Assembly: GCA_944739405.2 (NCBI GenBank)
Contig: OX123190.2
Location: forward strand, 22,232,807-22,296,806
Source of the DNA: Euclidia mi
Taxonomy: Eukaryota; Arthropoda; Insecta; Lepidoptera; Erebidae
DNA: 64,000 nucleotides
Direction of reading: 5' to 3'
The notes below the pieces were generated by a model. The model saw only the letters and a program-made list of their open reading frames with translations. It did no database searches and was not told the DNA's origin. Below, one piece after another: positions 1 through 10,850 of this stretch (positions are counted from its first letter, which is position 1; every line of letters starts with the position of its first letter). A program made the position numbers and the translations under genes.

Positions 1-66
1 GACTTGGCATGATGTACTCAACGAGTAGACTTCGGCTTGGTGATGGGTCTTATGACACCCTGTATA
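1..66. repeat. Right end of a MITE with CACCCTGTATA terminus
   Basis: The first 66 bases closely match the right end of the complete element at 34469-34841, including GACTTGGC near the start and the terminal CACCCTGTATA. The left part lies outside the window. This is a non-coding DNA-transposon derivative; the superfamily is not certain. Confidence 0.7.
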
Positions 67-85
67 TACCTACAAATTTGTACGG

Positions 86-135
86 AACCCTCGGTGAGCG
101 AGTCCGACTCGCACTTGACCGGTTTATTTTTAAAA
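86..135. repeat. Fragment of dispersed GCGAGTCCGACTCGC repeat
   Basis: The stretch contains GGAACCCTCGGTGAGCGAG followed by TCCGACTCGCAC. A related GAGCGAGTCGGACTCGC motif occurs at 56028-56046. Short fragments of this kind are common insect dispersed repeats; class unknown. Confidence 0.4.
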
Positions 136-219
136 AGAAACTAATTACCTAGTTAACATTTTTGTTCTGATTTTTAAGTTTTCATATTCGTTTTGCTTTT
201 TTTTTCTTATTATTTTTCC

Positions 220-300
220 TTCTATCTCCTATTCCTTTTCCCATCCAGGTTGGCAACGCACTTATGACTGTTCTATCTGCCCGTTTGCCTCAGCAATGAA
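220..300 (-). repeat. Fragment of the GGCAACGCACTT dispersed repeat
   Basis: CCTATTCC...GGTTGGCAACGCACTTATGACT...CCCGTTTGCC matches the longer copy at 36040-36360, and in reverse the copies at 10165-10850 and 59045-59340. Only the central part remains. Confidence 0.6.
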
Positions 301-1261
301 AAAACGAATAATTCTCTGTGTTCAGATACTAAGCGTTCTCTTCGTCCATATCGTGTTCATATTTTGATATAAATTATTGAAATTGTTTTTTTTTTAAATA
401 CACACAAAGAATAATATTCGATGATCATTATCATCATCATCAGCCTATTGTAGCCCACTGCATTTAGGTATGTCCAATGGCACGCCATTGAGCTGGATTT
501 CCATCTATTAAAAGCAAAATATTACTTCAATTTTTAGAACAGCCACGCAACACGCTTTATAATTATAAGACAACATCTAAAACAAGCATATAAATAAATA
601 TCAGAGCACGATATTTTCTATAAGATTAAATTGGGAAGACGTTATCGCTTAGTGACAAAGTCCTTTATGCCAGAAAAAAAAATAGATTAAATTGTATAAC
701 ATTTAAGAATGGATCTATTTATAGATTTTCTAAAAGCTTACTTTATGACGTCACTTTGTAAAGGTCAGGATTACGGGAGAGGAAAACACCGGTATAGATA
801 CATATTTGTGGCAACCCGAAGACCGGGGAAATGCGCGGCACGCAGTTCCCAACAAGCGGTGATAAATATGAAGGCACATAATATTTACATATCGGTTCGC
901 CTAAGCATACACGACAATCATATACTCGTGGGCTATCCGAATGTAGAGACGTTTTATTTGATGAAATATCCAATAAAACGTCTGTGGTGAATGTGGTGAA
1001 TATCAAATTACATTTTTATGGCGATCAAGGAATGTCTCGTTCGCTGTCCATCGATGATAAATAGATAGGCAACACATGGACAATATCGTTCTATCTGAAT
1101 TAAGAAGGAATTATTTGTTAAACATCGAACAAAAGTTATTAGTAAGATAAATCTAAATTCAACATCATCAAATTACGATTATTTGGATAAAATAGATAAT
1201 CTGTTTTACTTCCAGATTCAGCCAGGTGACAGATTAATTAATATAGAATTACTTTTATGCG
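301..1261. other. AT-rich DNA with no recognisable gene
   Basis: At 425-445 there is an ATC-rich run followed by CAGCCTATTGTAGCCCACTGC, which read on the minus strand resembles the (GATGAT)n tail of RTE-like elements. The overlapping open frames at 709-1006 on both strands show no recognisable protein features and I treat them as chance. Nothing else is identifiable. Confidence 0.5.
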
Positions 1262-1500
1262 GCGATAGGAGACGTTGGTCTCGGGTTCGAACCCCAGGTT
1301 CCCCGGGCACACACCTCTGATTTTTCGAAGTTTTATGTGTGTATGGAAAATGTTAATTATCGCTCGCCCGGTAGGTGGTAATATGCTCGCCCCCAATTGC
1401 ATTGGGAACGAAACATAACTGGCGAAGTATGGGTGTATAAATTCTATAATACCTCTGCCTACCCCTTCGGGGATAAAGGCGTGAAGTTATGTTAACTTTT
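1262..1500 (+). repeat. tRNA-headed SINE, family A
   Basis: A tRNA-like B box (GGGTTCGAACCCC, about 1277-1290) is followed by a body ending CTCTGCCTACCCCTTCGGGG, then ATAAAGGCGTGAAGTTATGT. Similar bodies recur at 5990, 17110, 33353, 37545, 54690, 55545 and 57195. The internal Pol III B box and shared 3' body are what define a SINE. The 5' head is partly degraded. Confidence 0.8.
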
Positions 1501-1825
1501 TTTAACGATTGAAAATCAAGCCTTGGGAAGCTACGCCAAAAAGTTAACAAGGTATAAATAATATTCGGTTTGATTCAGGCAAGTACCTCAAACCTTATTA
1601 TATATTATCGTCTTTCTTTACTTCTATCAAAGGTATGGTACTGAAAACATTCCTGTTTAATAGCAAGTTATATACAATATCTCATGCAGGGCATTTCAAT
1701 GAAACGGTATTGCCTTTGTAAGTAAATATGACGATTCATACCGAATGTAATAGCCGGACAAACGTGCATGTCCGAGACGAGTACAGAGCTACTAAGGGGG
1801 CGTTCAGACTTAGTATTCATGAGTT
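1501..1825. other. No recognised feature
   Basis: AT-rich sequence without a long open frame, terminal repeat or tRNA-like box that I can recognise. Confidence 0.5.
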
Positions 1826-2349
1826 CTATCGAACAAGCCAAGGGTTATTTGATAAATAGTCACCTATAACCAAGATAAGTTCAGCTCTAATAGGCAGGCA
1901 CCGAACACTACTAGCGGCATGAAGCACACCAGTACTGGACGCCCGGATGCGACACCAGTGGCCACGACCACAACCCATTGACCCATCTGCAGTTGCAGAC
2001 GGCGGCTGAAACCACGGAGACAGCAAAGACACAACGATAGCAACTGTATCAGTTTCCTCCCGAATTCTTGGGCAAAAGTATTCGTAAATATCAACGTGAT
2101 GAATTCGGCTGCCTTGGCTGACCTGGACGTCTTTGAACAGACTTTGGACACAGGTAGGCCGAAGCAAAGACCACTGCTTATGTGGGGATTTAAAGACAAA
2201 TCTAATCTGGACTGTTTGGACATTAAAATCTGGACAGGACAATCGGGAACTTTGGTGCTGTTCCATAAAAATGGGACACTGCTTAGCTTGTCCTTGAAGA
2301 AATATGCTGAGTAAATATAGCAATGTATAAATGGCTCGCATACCAACAA
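1826..2349. other. Unrecognised stop-poor segment, possible coding relic
   Basis: This stretch is richer in GC than its surroundings and is open in three frames: 171 and 161 codons on the minus strand and, on the plus strand, an open run of about 95 codons ending at 2314. The plus-strand reading (about 2020-2314) has a varied, protein-like composition with segments such as LLMWGFKDKSNLDCLDIKIW. The 171-codon minus frame starts with a hydrophobic stretch like a signal peptide (YTLLYLLSIFLQ). I recognise no family in any frame, and no splice sites decide between them. It could be a host exon, a processed pseudogene or an unknown element. Confidence 0.25.
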
Positions 2350-2564
2350 TATCTCACGAATGATAGTTAATATAGTTAATCAGGAATCGTGTATTCGCTC
2401 TTTTTATTAATGAAAGTAGCATCAGGAATTATTGACCGAGCACCTACACTGATGAATGCCCATCAATGAATGGGTTTTTAGCTTATTACATTACTGACGA
2501 GTTTGTTTCTAAAGAATACTGCTCGCACTAGAAATTGTTTCTGTATCACGGGGAAGTTCACAAA

Positions 2565-2745
2565 TATTCAATCGATCCATGGATTGACTTAGGCAATCAG
2601 CCCAGCTGTGTATGATCCATAAATTGTTGTTTTTGCAACAATTTATAGAACACACACAGTGTTGTCTCATCTAGATATCAAACCCACATTACTCGGCACA
2701 ATGTTAAGTGGCGATTAGGCCAGTGAGCCACCCGTGCGTTACGTA
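2565..2745 (-). repeat. Degraded tRNA-like SINE fragment
   Basis: On the minus strand GTGGCTCACTGGCC and GTGGGTTTGATATC resemble A and B boxes. The motif ACTCGGCACAATGTTAAG nearby has a close relative at 4458-4476 (ACTCGGCACAGTGCTAAAC), so both places hold pieces of the same repeat. Confidence 0.4.
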
Positions 2746-2789
2746 GTTCTGTTATCTGGCAAATTAAAATCAAGAATAACGCCCATTTG

Positions 2790-2900
2790 CAATATTCGAT
2801 ACATACATGGATTTTGAGGTTCGAGATTCGTGTTTGACATATTTTGTATGGAGCTTATGTCAAAAACCAATCTACAGATCTATCTATAGATCGAATATTG
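2790..2900. repeat. 111-bp MITE with CAATATTCGAT termini
   Basis: Starts CAATATTCGATACATACATG and ends AGATCGAATATTG, an inverted pair. The interior (TTTGACATATTTTGTATGGA) matches in reverse the copy at 37890-38007, with a degraded third copy at 15045-15120. No coding capacity. Confidence 0.75.
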
Positions 2901-3845
2901 AATTCCGTAGTAAATAGACTTTACTATATAAAAAGTATGAGACACGATTGAGCGACTACCTACACTGTTTGCCCGACTGGCATTCAATATCTATTTAACT
3001 TACTTGCATTTTTTTACTATTTCAGACTATCACGAGTATTTGTCATGAAGTCACATAGCGATAAAGCTCGGCCCGTAGGTCATATGAGCACAATTTAAAA
3101 ACTTTGTCTGTTCAGTTATCTATACCTACTGCTCCTTAAATTTCAGTTTTTTTCAACAAAATACTATTAAAAAATTCATTTACAGCGGAGACAATCCAAA
3201 TATTGAAATAAGAGCCACAGCATAGACAAATTCGTCACGACTATTACTGCAACGCGCAATTTATCTTCTGTTTGCCAAGAAGACTAATAGGTAGCGCGAA
3301 CCTCACCTTGGCATCATGCAAATATTTTACTACATTGGAGTATTGTGGACCCATAACAGCCAGTAATGTGATCCCTTAAAACGTTGACCTATGATATAAC
3401 TTCACGAGATCGCTATTAAATTTTACAAGTCTTACATTTTTACTATGCCAACATCGCCGCTTTCAAGAAACTTGGACAGAATAGATCAAACATTTGCTTT
3501 AATCAGAACGTTCATTCGACGGTATCGACAGTGTAAACGGTTTAAGATATAGTTTGTTTCGGAAATATGCAAATCTACGATAGAATGTCTTGTCCGTGGA
3601 ATTTTTGATGCAAATGCCTGGAGCAATGAAATGTGAAAGTCGGAAATACGTTTGATTTCATATACCTAGTCATATTTCTTGGCTTTTACTCTACTTACCA
3701 CTACTACTAGTATGTTATTGTCTATGTAAATATTTTTACAATATTATTTTATTAATCATCAGCTTGCATCAGTCAATAGGTGAACTTTTCTACATCTTAG
3801 GTACCTAACTATAAAAAATAAGTACTATTTATCAATATATATATA
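2901..3845. other. No recognised feature
   Basis: AT-rich DNA. I see no open frame above background and no terminal repeats. Confidence 0.5.
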
Positions 3846-4105
3846 ATCCTTGCGTTACTGACTGACTGACAGACACGCTACAGCCGAAACTATTGGGTGC
3901 AGGAAGCTGAAATTTGGCATGTATGCTCCTTGGAGACCGTAGGGGTGCACTAAGAAGGAATTTCCCGAAATTCCCACGGGATCGGCCAAAACGGGTAAAT
4001 TTAAAAAAAATGCAGGCGCAGCTGCTGGCATCCTCTAGTTCTAAGATAAGGTTGCACTTATTATGGTATACACAATATTACAGAAGAAGCGAGGCTTCAT
4101 AAGCA
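3846..4105 (+). repeat. Dispersed repeat with CTGACTGACTGACAG motif
   Basis: The unit CCTTGCGTTACTGACTGACT, then CACGCTACAGCCGAAACTATT and AGCTGAAATTTGGCATGTATG, is present in inverted orientation at 13990-14212 and as a degraded copy near 56490-56570. The 62-codon open frame inside it is a by-product of the repeat. Element class unknown. Confidence 0.65.
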
Positions 4106-4984
4106 CCTTAGCTTGCGTTCAACGATCGTTCCGCATAATTATATAGAACAGAATACATAGATGAGCAAGGCAGTTGAACAACGTAAAATAAAAAACTTCA
4201 AGATAGTGTCTTACTCTAAGCGAGTCAAGGCAAAGCATTGCTAACAAAAAAAACAAAAATAAACAAAGTTAATTCTTAAATTAGTTAAATATCGCGAGTA
4301 AGACCTGTTTATTACATTGTGTGATGAATACAACTCGGGAAAGTTTAAAATCGATAAGTAACACTCTACCGTTAAAAATAATGGTTATAAAGCCACCCAA
4401 AATTGGAATAAACAGTCGGCGATCGCACAAAGTATTGTCCTGTGGGTATCGAATCTGCTACACTCGGCACAGTGCTAAACGGCGAAGTGAAGACTTAAAT
4501 TACTTCGCCATTCGAGCAGTTAGTGAAAGACGGTTTCCTCGCACGCCACCCGGACAATAAACCTAACGAAATACCCCGTCAGTTCTACACTCCCTTTTGA
4601 TTATAAGTAAGTCATTAATATACCTAATAGTAATAACCATTTTAATCGTTAATTACATAACCTTACATCACCAATAAATCAAGCTTACAAATTAATTAAG
4701 ATTTCAGTATTACATGGAATATTTAAACGTCGATACCTTTGCGTGTTACGTAAACAAAGAAGCCCGACTAATCTCCGAAAGGCGGTCCTCTGAGTCGTAG
4801 CCTATATATAACCATCTTAGCCAACCCTGTTGAGTAATTGAAACTAAATTTATTTCTAGAAGGAAAGGTTTATTAAATTCATTACTTTTTTAACAACTTT
4901 TTGGACTACTGCTTGCGTATAGTCGAGTTTGAGTGAGTAGTCATGATTTATGATTTTTTTTTTCTTTTTTTTTTTTCAGCCTGT
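4106..4984. other. No recognised gene; one SINE-like scrap
   Basis: Around 4430-4490 there is a piece sharing ACTCGGCACAGTGCTAAAC with the fragment at 2565-2745. The rest is AT-rich without recognisable features. Confidence 0.45.
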
Positions 4985-5290
4985 AGTGTCCCACTGCAGG
5001 GCAAAGGCCTCCCTCTCCTTTTTCCACAGGTCTCTATTTTGTGCTAGCACAGGCCAGTCCTTCCTATACGAGTCCAGTTCGTCCCGCCATCATCGTCTCG
5101 GCCTTCCACGTTGTCGCCTAGCACCTTCGGGGACCCAATTAGTGGCGATTTTGGCCCAAACGTCTTCCGGCATGCGGCAAACGTGGCCTGCCCAGTCCCA
5201 TTTGAGTTTGCAGGCTTTGTGGGTGACATCGGCGATTTTTGTTTTGGAGCGTAGTATTGTATTTTTTACGCGGTCTGTTAAATTGATTTA
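4985..5290 (-). pseudogene. 3' end of a non-LTR retrotransposon ORF (RTE-like)
   Basis: Read on the minus strand, the sequence encodes the C-terminal tail typical of RTE-like RT proteins: a PEDVWAKIATNWVP segment, then RGRPRRRWRDELDSYRKDW, then AQNRDLWKKEREAF and ALQWDTTG before the stop. In intact relatives this tail follows the RT and thumb domains. Here only the last 80-100 codons remain and the 5' side is truncated, as expected of target-primed reverse transcription. It is a dead fragment. A related fragment lies at 13295-13720. Confidence 0.75.
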
Positions 5291-5989
5291 TGATTACAAC
5301 TGATAATCAACTTATGATAAAAATAAGTAGATGAACGTTATTCACTTATATTGTGATAGCTCAAAATTGATTACTCCATTCGATTCTAAGCGAACGTTCG
5401 GGACAACGTCTGTCTTTATTAATCCCACTTTTACTATAGAAGTGAAACTTTGTGATTATGGGTGAACGTTAGTTAAAGTTGAAGCTAACTTTTATAATAC
5501 CGGTCCAGCAGCTGCACCCCTCAAGCTAAGTCAAACTGAGAGGCATGGCTACAAGTCAAGCTAACAGTTGCAGTACGATTTTGACACTTATGCTTTACGC
5601 TATAAGAACGGTACAAAGGTCAAAGTGTCTAGCCTGATGAGTAGCAGTATGTACCAGCACCAACACTCAAAGGGGAAGCAGCTGACGTGCTGGTCTAAAA
5701 GAATAATATCAATGAAAATTATGCCTACACAGGACGCCCTAAAGTTTAAATTTCTAATAATGCTATGTTTCCGCATGGGAGCGGTGTTTTATATGTTGGT
5801 TGCGACCTTTACGAAAAAAATAGTCAATGGATATTAATTATGAATGAGTGAAGAAAGAATTAAAAACCAGATATGTAAATACTGTAGGCAAATGTGTGTA
5901 TTAGGCAAGTCGGTCGCGACAGATCTCGTCGGACATTCTACGACCAAATTGGGGACGTCCTAAGAAACGGAAACCGAAGTACCCGAAAC
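5291..5989. other. No recognised feature
   Basis: The 89-codon open frame at 5568-5837 has no recognisable motif. Otherwise AT-rich unique-looking sequence. Confidence 0.45.
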
Positions 5990-6065
5990 CGGCGAGCATG
6001 TATAAAAATGGCGTACTATTATCTCTGCCTACCCCGATGGGGAAAAGGCGTGAGTTTATGTATAT
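5990..6065 (+). repeat. 3' scrap of SINE family A
   Basis: CTCTGCCTACCCCGATGGGG followed by AAAAGGCGTGAGTTTATGTA is the family-A body end, with a TATG-rich tail. The tRNA-like head is missing. Confidence 0.7.
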
Positions 6066-7454
6066 TTGTATATATGTGCATATTATTAAAACTTTCCAGT
6101 AATATCATTTATAGGTAAATAGATTGAAATAACACCTAGGCTCATCTTTTGTCACGATGACCAGAATATAGTACTTAATGCGGCAAAGTGTGAAAAAAGT
6201 GAAGGGCAATATTTAAGCAAAGGTACAACAACGATTTCATCTAACAGTCTATTTTGATCACAAACATGTTTGCCTTCTCACGCGCCTTTGAAAATGAAAA
6301 TAACATGTAAACTTTGAACAAACAAAGGATAAACCAAAGTACAAACAATAATGTTTTGAATGAAATTCCTTAGAAACAAGAAAATTGGCGTGTTTACTTC
6401 GTAAAACAACCATAAAAGTTTGCTTGAATTGAATTCTAGTGAATATCCAATGTAACTTTGTAGATAATAAATACATTGGAATCGATAATATTCTGGCACA
6501 ATCCACACACGGTCATCTGAACCCAAATTTGTCAGAGCTTCTAAAGTAATCAAATGCGAGTGAGTATTATTGAAAATTTTCATAGACATTTTTTACGACA
6601 AGACCATTGCATTCATAATTATATCTCTATATCTTTGGCTGCAGTCAAAGACACCAATCATTAGACTAAAAGAGCGGTAAAAAATTGTGCAAATATAAGC
6701 TGTATAGGAACGCAAATTTTATAGCAATACAACACACGGACATTTATAAAAGAGGCTTTATGTTTTAAACTTATCACCACTTACTCAAATAGTCTTCAAA
6801 GAGCCCTTTCTAATAACACAAACTATTTATTAAAAGTACATCTATAATTTAAAAAATGAATCGCGGAATGTGCTGCTAAGCGCAAATCTCGAGAGCAGCT
6901 GAACCGATTTCGCTAATTCTTTTTTATAATATTCCTTGAAGTACGAGGACGGTTCTTACGGAGAAAAAAAAAATTAAAGCATCGACTGTTAGACGGTACA
7001 AAGTTCGCCGAGTCAGCTAGTAAGATGATACAATTACAACATATGATACAAACATAAACTCAAAGCCGAAATAAGACATTTATTCATTATCACAATGTGA
7101 CACTATAAACATGAAATTAATAACTTAGTGAATCTACATTTACATTTAGTGCCACTTTCGTAATAAAAAGGCATGGAAGCATGAGAAAGGACTGGCAATA
7201 AAATTCTTTCTCGTTATAATTTCGTAGGTATAATAAATTCACAATAACCTCATATAATTATGCAAGGCTACTACAGCAGTACTGGTCCAGTGGCGAAACC
7301 AACAGACTGCTAAAGTCATTCTCTTCAAAACATGGCGCGTACCACTGACTTTCCAAAGTTATGTAGATATTTAATTGTTAATTATTACTATTACTTGCTA
7401 AACAGTAAAGGAAAACATCTTAAAGCAAACCTACACACAGGTCTGAAAGTCTTT
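6066..7454. other. No gene; weak repeat remnant
   Basis: Around 6875-7020 a segment with GCTGAACCGATTTCGC and a poly-A run followed by GTTCGCCGAGTCAGCTAGT looks like the end of a dispersed insect repeat. The minus-strand frames of 82 and 103 codons at 6258-6589 show no recognisable domain. Confidence 0.4.
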
Positions 7455-7530
7455 ATGACATTTTCGTAGGACATGTGAAGTCTGCAAACTCATACTAGGG
7501 TAGCGTGGTGTGGCCATTGAGACAGTTTAT
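7455..7530 (+). repeat. Fragment of SINE family C
   Basis: GGACATGTGAAGTCTGCAAAC followed by GGTAGCGTGGTGTGGCCATTG matches the 3' half of the family-C SINEs at 36705-37025 and 46636-46867. Confidence 0.55.
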
Positions 7531-7668
7531 ATACAGGCTGATATTATTCTATAGCCTTCGGCACATAAATACCAAGACTGACTAATGCAAGCCACTCAGA
7601 ATAGTGACGTCTGTTTGATCACGTTAAGACTACGTACTTACTTGCTGAACGCCTGTGACTGTCACCGG

Positions 7669-7688
7669 CACGTTTTATATAAAACGTG
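7669..7688. repeat. 20-bp perfect palindrome
   Basis: CACGTTTTATATAAAACGTG is its own reverse complement. It is not part of any element I recognise. Confidence 0.8.
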
Positions 7689-8235
7689 GTTATAACCAGC
7701 CACCCACAAACTTTTAATTTTACACTTTGCTAGACGCATTACAAAAGGTTACGAGGTCGGTAGAGAGAGACTTAATAAAAGTTGCATTTATTTGTATCGT
7801 TGGATAACGATTTTTAGAAATTCGTACACGAAAGATGCCTACGGGACTCTATTATGAAGCCTCCATTGTCCGTTCTTCTACCAGTCTGTCAGAGCTCAGT
7901 ATCCCGTAAACCGTAATAAGTGGTTAATTGAAAGTATAAAAAGTACGATTTTCTATTGGCACTAAAACAAGAATCAAGTTATTTTAACAATTTATAAATG
8001 TAAAATATAATTATTTATTATTTTGTGATATTAAACGTAAACTTTTGTTGGAACTTGTTGATCTATATTAAAGTCGGTTAGACGTGAACTTTCGTAAGAG
8101 CATCTTGACGTATTGAAAAGTAGGTAGGTTAGGTTAAGTTTATAGGTTAGAAAGCACCACTCGAGCAAGTATAGTAAGATACCTACTTGTTGGTCGAGTT
8201 GTTCATTGTGTCCGTTGGTTGCATGTTTGTAAAGT
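7689..8235. other. No recognised feature
   Basis: AT-rich DNA leading up to the MITE at 8236. No open frame or repeat recognised. Confidence 0.45.
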
Positions 8236-8602
8236 GCCGCGCGACACAGGATTTAGTGTCTAAACACACTATGCCAAACTTACGCGATCGAAGTTCCACG
8301 GCCAAATTTACGTTCTGACGTATTCGGCTCATATGACACACCATACGAGTAAGTGCCGAACATACGCGGCCGAAATTCCGTTGCGCAACTTTGTGTAGTA
8401 TTTCGAACCGAACCAAACTTCGGTCGCGTATAATGTGTGCTCTACTACTAGAAAAGTTGCCGCCGAAGTTACGTGGTTACGCCAGACCGAAGAATAGTGT
8501 GTTGTCAGTAATTGAAATTGCATTACAGGCGTAATCAGGCCAAACTTCGGTCGCGTAAGTTCGGCATAGTATGTTTAGACACATATTCCTAGTGCGGACG
8601 AA
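8236..8602. repeat. MITE of about 370 bp with long inverted ends
   Basis: The left end has GTGTCTAAACACACTATGCC followed by AAACTTACGCGATCGAAGTT (8256-8295). The right end, reverse-complemented, reads GTGTCTAAACATACTATGCC, then GAACTTACGCGACCGAAGTT (8543-8582). The similarity extends weakly about 20 bp outward on both sides. The interior repeats the CTTCGGTCGCGTA motif. The superfamily is undetermined; a hAT-type origin is possible but unproven. Confidence 0.75.
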
Positions 8603-9452
8603 ATATTTGTTGATTCATAGGGCCACAATGGACACATGGTGAGTGGTGTGGCTCACTCGTGGTTGTACCACTCCCGTCGTTACGTAACAGTTCTCATTCT
8701 TACCGTTGCGTTTCATGAGTGAAAGTGCCGAGGCTAACACACCTATTGCCTATTGCCGAAAGAAGTTTGGGAAGAGAATGATGCTTGGCCACAGATTACT
8801 AAATAGTTTGGCTTGGCAGAAGAGAGCGAGGATAACTCTATCTTCATCTCACTTATTCCTAATGTAAGCAACGAATGATGCATTGTTAAGTCTTGTGGCA
8901 TCCATATTTCCATTTCCAAACACTATCAAGTTTTTTATAAGCGTATATCTTCAATATTGTTGACTATGTTACGTCAAATTTCTGTAAGCTCCTACCCACC
9001 TTCACAGCTGTCGTTCAGTACACCATGAAACAAATTAGACGGCGGCTTTATATCAGTCAACGCTGACATGATATTAATGACATACGAAAAAAACTGGGCG
9101 ACGATAACACTGCTTTAATTAGTCTGAGTGCGACGTGACTCAAAATTAATGAGTTTGCGGTGTACAGTGTCACCTAAATCGGTAATACCTCTAACGGTAC
9201 CGCGGAAAAGCACCAAGGTTCCGCAAAATTGCGTTAATATAGTCTATCTCATTCACACATTCCATGTTGGATGCTAGAAAATAAAACGGCTCAATTTTTC
9301 AGAGGAGTCGTTTCATCAATTGTTTTGTTATACCAAAATGTTAGGATGCGTTGATCTAATGACTTGATATAATAAAAATGTTTATAAATTTTTTGTTCAC
9401 TCGCTTGCATCCCAAGAAGGTTCGGGAAGTCTAGGGTCCTTGTTCTTTAGAG
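8603..9452. other. No recognised gene
   Basis: A scrap at 8710-8760 (TTTCATGAGTGAAAGTGCCG) may be a decayed piece of the repeat family seen at 10655-10850. Otherwise unremarkable. Confidence 0.4.
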
Positions 9453-9521
9453 CAGCATTTCCCGAACTATAGGTCGCGACCTACTGGTGGGTCAAAGCTT
9501 AAAGAACTTTGGGAACCACTG
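9453..9521. repeat. 69-bp hAT-like mini-element
   Basis: Left end CAGCATTTCCCGAACTAT and right end (reverse complement) CAGTGGTTCCCAAAGTTC form imperfect TIRs beginning CAG. They are flanked by 8-bp sequences CTTTAGAG (9445-9452) and CTCTAGAG (9522-9529), which match at 7 of 8 positions. An 8-bp duplication and CAG termini are typical of hAT transposons. Confidence 0.65.
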
Positions 9522-9863
9522 CTCTAGAGTGTCTATTTATGTAACTCAATTGATAAGAGTAACTTACTTGGCCGAAATCACTAGTACTAATATATTTAAA
9601 AGCGAGAAACTAGATTCCGGCCGAAGTGCCGTTCGCGTGGGTCTCGGCTATTGCGGCAAAGGCTAACTTATGTGTCTAAGTATAAGCTTTAATACTGCAG
9701 AGGTTGATCACAATCTGATCACTAGTTTATGCGTGAAGAGTAACAAATGTTTATTCATCCTCATAAACTTTCGTGATTATAATATCTAGTTGTAGGATAA
9801 TAAATCAGTACGTCAGTTAAGTACAGGACATTATAAAAGTGCTAACTTTTGGGGTGGGTGTGG

Positions 9864-9900
9864 TGATCTTTTCTAATGCACCCTGCATTAGAAAAGATCA
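9864..9900. repeat. 37-nt perfect stem-loop (17-bp stem, CCC loop)
   Basis: The arms TGATCTTTTCTAATGCA and TGCATTAGAAAAGATCA are exact reverse complements separated by CCC. There is no downstream T-run or gene to suggest a terminator. It could be the fused ends of a small element or a hairpin precursor. Confidence 0.85.
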
Positions 9901-10164
9901 TTGGCCTGTTCTGAAACGTTGTAGGTCGGACAGTGACGTGCAAGGTACGAGGTAATCAAAGTTCGCGAGCAAATTAAGTATTTTAATTTCGTAAAATGTG
10001 AAGATAGGTTTTAAAACAGTCAAGAAGGAGCTGAGGTTTCGAAGACTTATAATTTGTCCCTTACACTGATCCAGCCTGGCATATACAGTTATAGACATAG
10101 CTAACTGTAGCCCTACGCATCTATGTCGTCTTGATTGTAAATAAAACTACTTGTAATATTTATG
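9901..10164. other. No recognised feature
   Basis: Intergenic-type sequence between the stem-loop and the next dispersed repeat. Confidence 0.4.
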
Positions 10165-10850
10165 TAACAGAGTGGTCTGTGAGCGCCGCCCATGGACACA
10201 AGCAACACCACAGGAGTCACAAGTGCGTTGCCGCCCCTTGCCCCGCGCCGCGCTGCCGTTCGGTTCCCCGTCGATGTATCTAATTTGTGTATGTATACGT
10301 ACAGTTTATAATAATATATTTATTATAATATGAAGTTAAACGTTATGTTTATTTATTTGTTACAAGTATATATACATGATATCTATTTACTTAAGTATAT
10401 ATTATTTATTTAACTATCGTAACTATTAAGTATGTTTATTTTACTGTATTATTTTAGTTTGACGCTTGCGTGAGTCACTCAAGGGCTTAGTTGAATATCA
10501 GCGTCAGGCATATTGCCTGACAAATGCTGAACTATGCCCTGTTTCTGACACGCCACACTTATGTCTGTTATTGTTAAATTTTTTGAACTGTTTTTATTGT
10601 TTTTTTTATTTGTGTGCGTGTTAAGAATAAAATTATTTTTCTTTTTCCTTTTTATTTTTTTTCCTTGGAGTTGGGAAAAGGGATAGGATGAGGAGTCGGA
10701 TGAGGGAGAAGGAATAGGGGATAGGGCCTCCGACACTCTCACTCACCGAACGAAACGCAACAGTTAAGGTACTGTTACTTTACGTCGATTTTCTGAGAGC
10801 GTTTTCGGCGAGAGACGTTTCGGCATGGGTTACACCAGCCACCAGTAGTC
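10165..10850 (+). repeat. Copy of GGCAACGCACTT repeat split by about 400 bp
   Basis: The first part (10175-10240, CGCCCATGGACACAAGCAAC then GTCACAAGTGCGTTGCC) and the second part (10665-10810, GGGATAGGATGAGGAG, GCCTCCGACACTCTCACTCA, CTGTTACTTTACGTCGATTT) correspond to adjacent parts of the copies at 36040-36360 and 59045-59340. The intervening bases are absent from those copies. They end in a T-rich, AATAAA-containing stretch and may be a later insertion. Confidence 0.65.

Noticed and set aside
420..450. ATC-rich run that could be a simple repeat or CRISPR-like unit
   Set aside because: Short and imperfect; best explained as the tail of an RTE-like repeat. No CRISPR arrays occur in the window.
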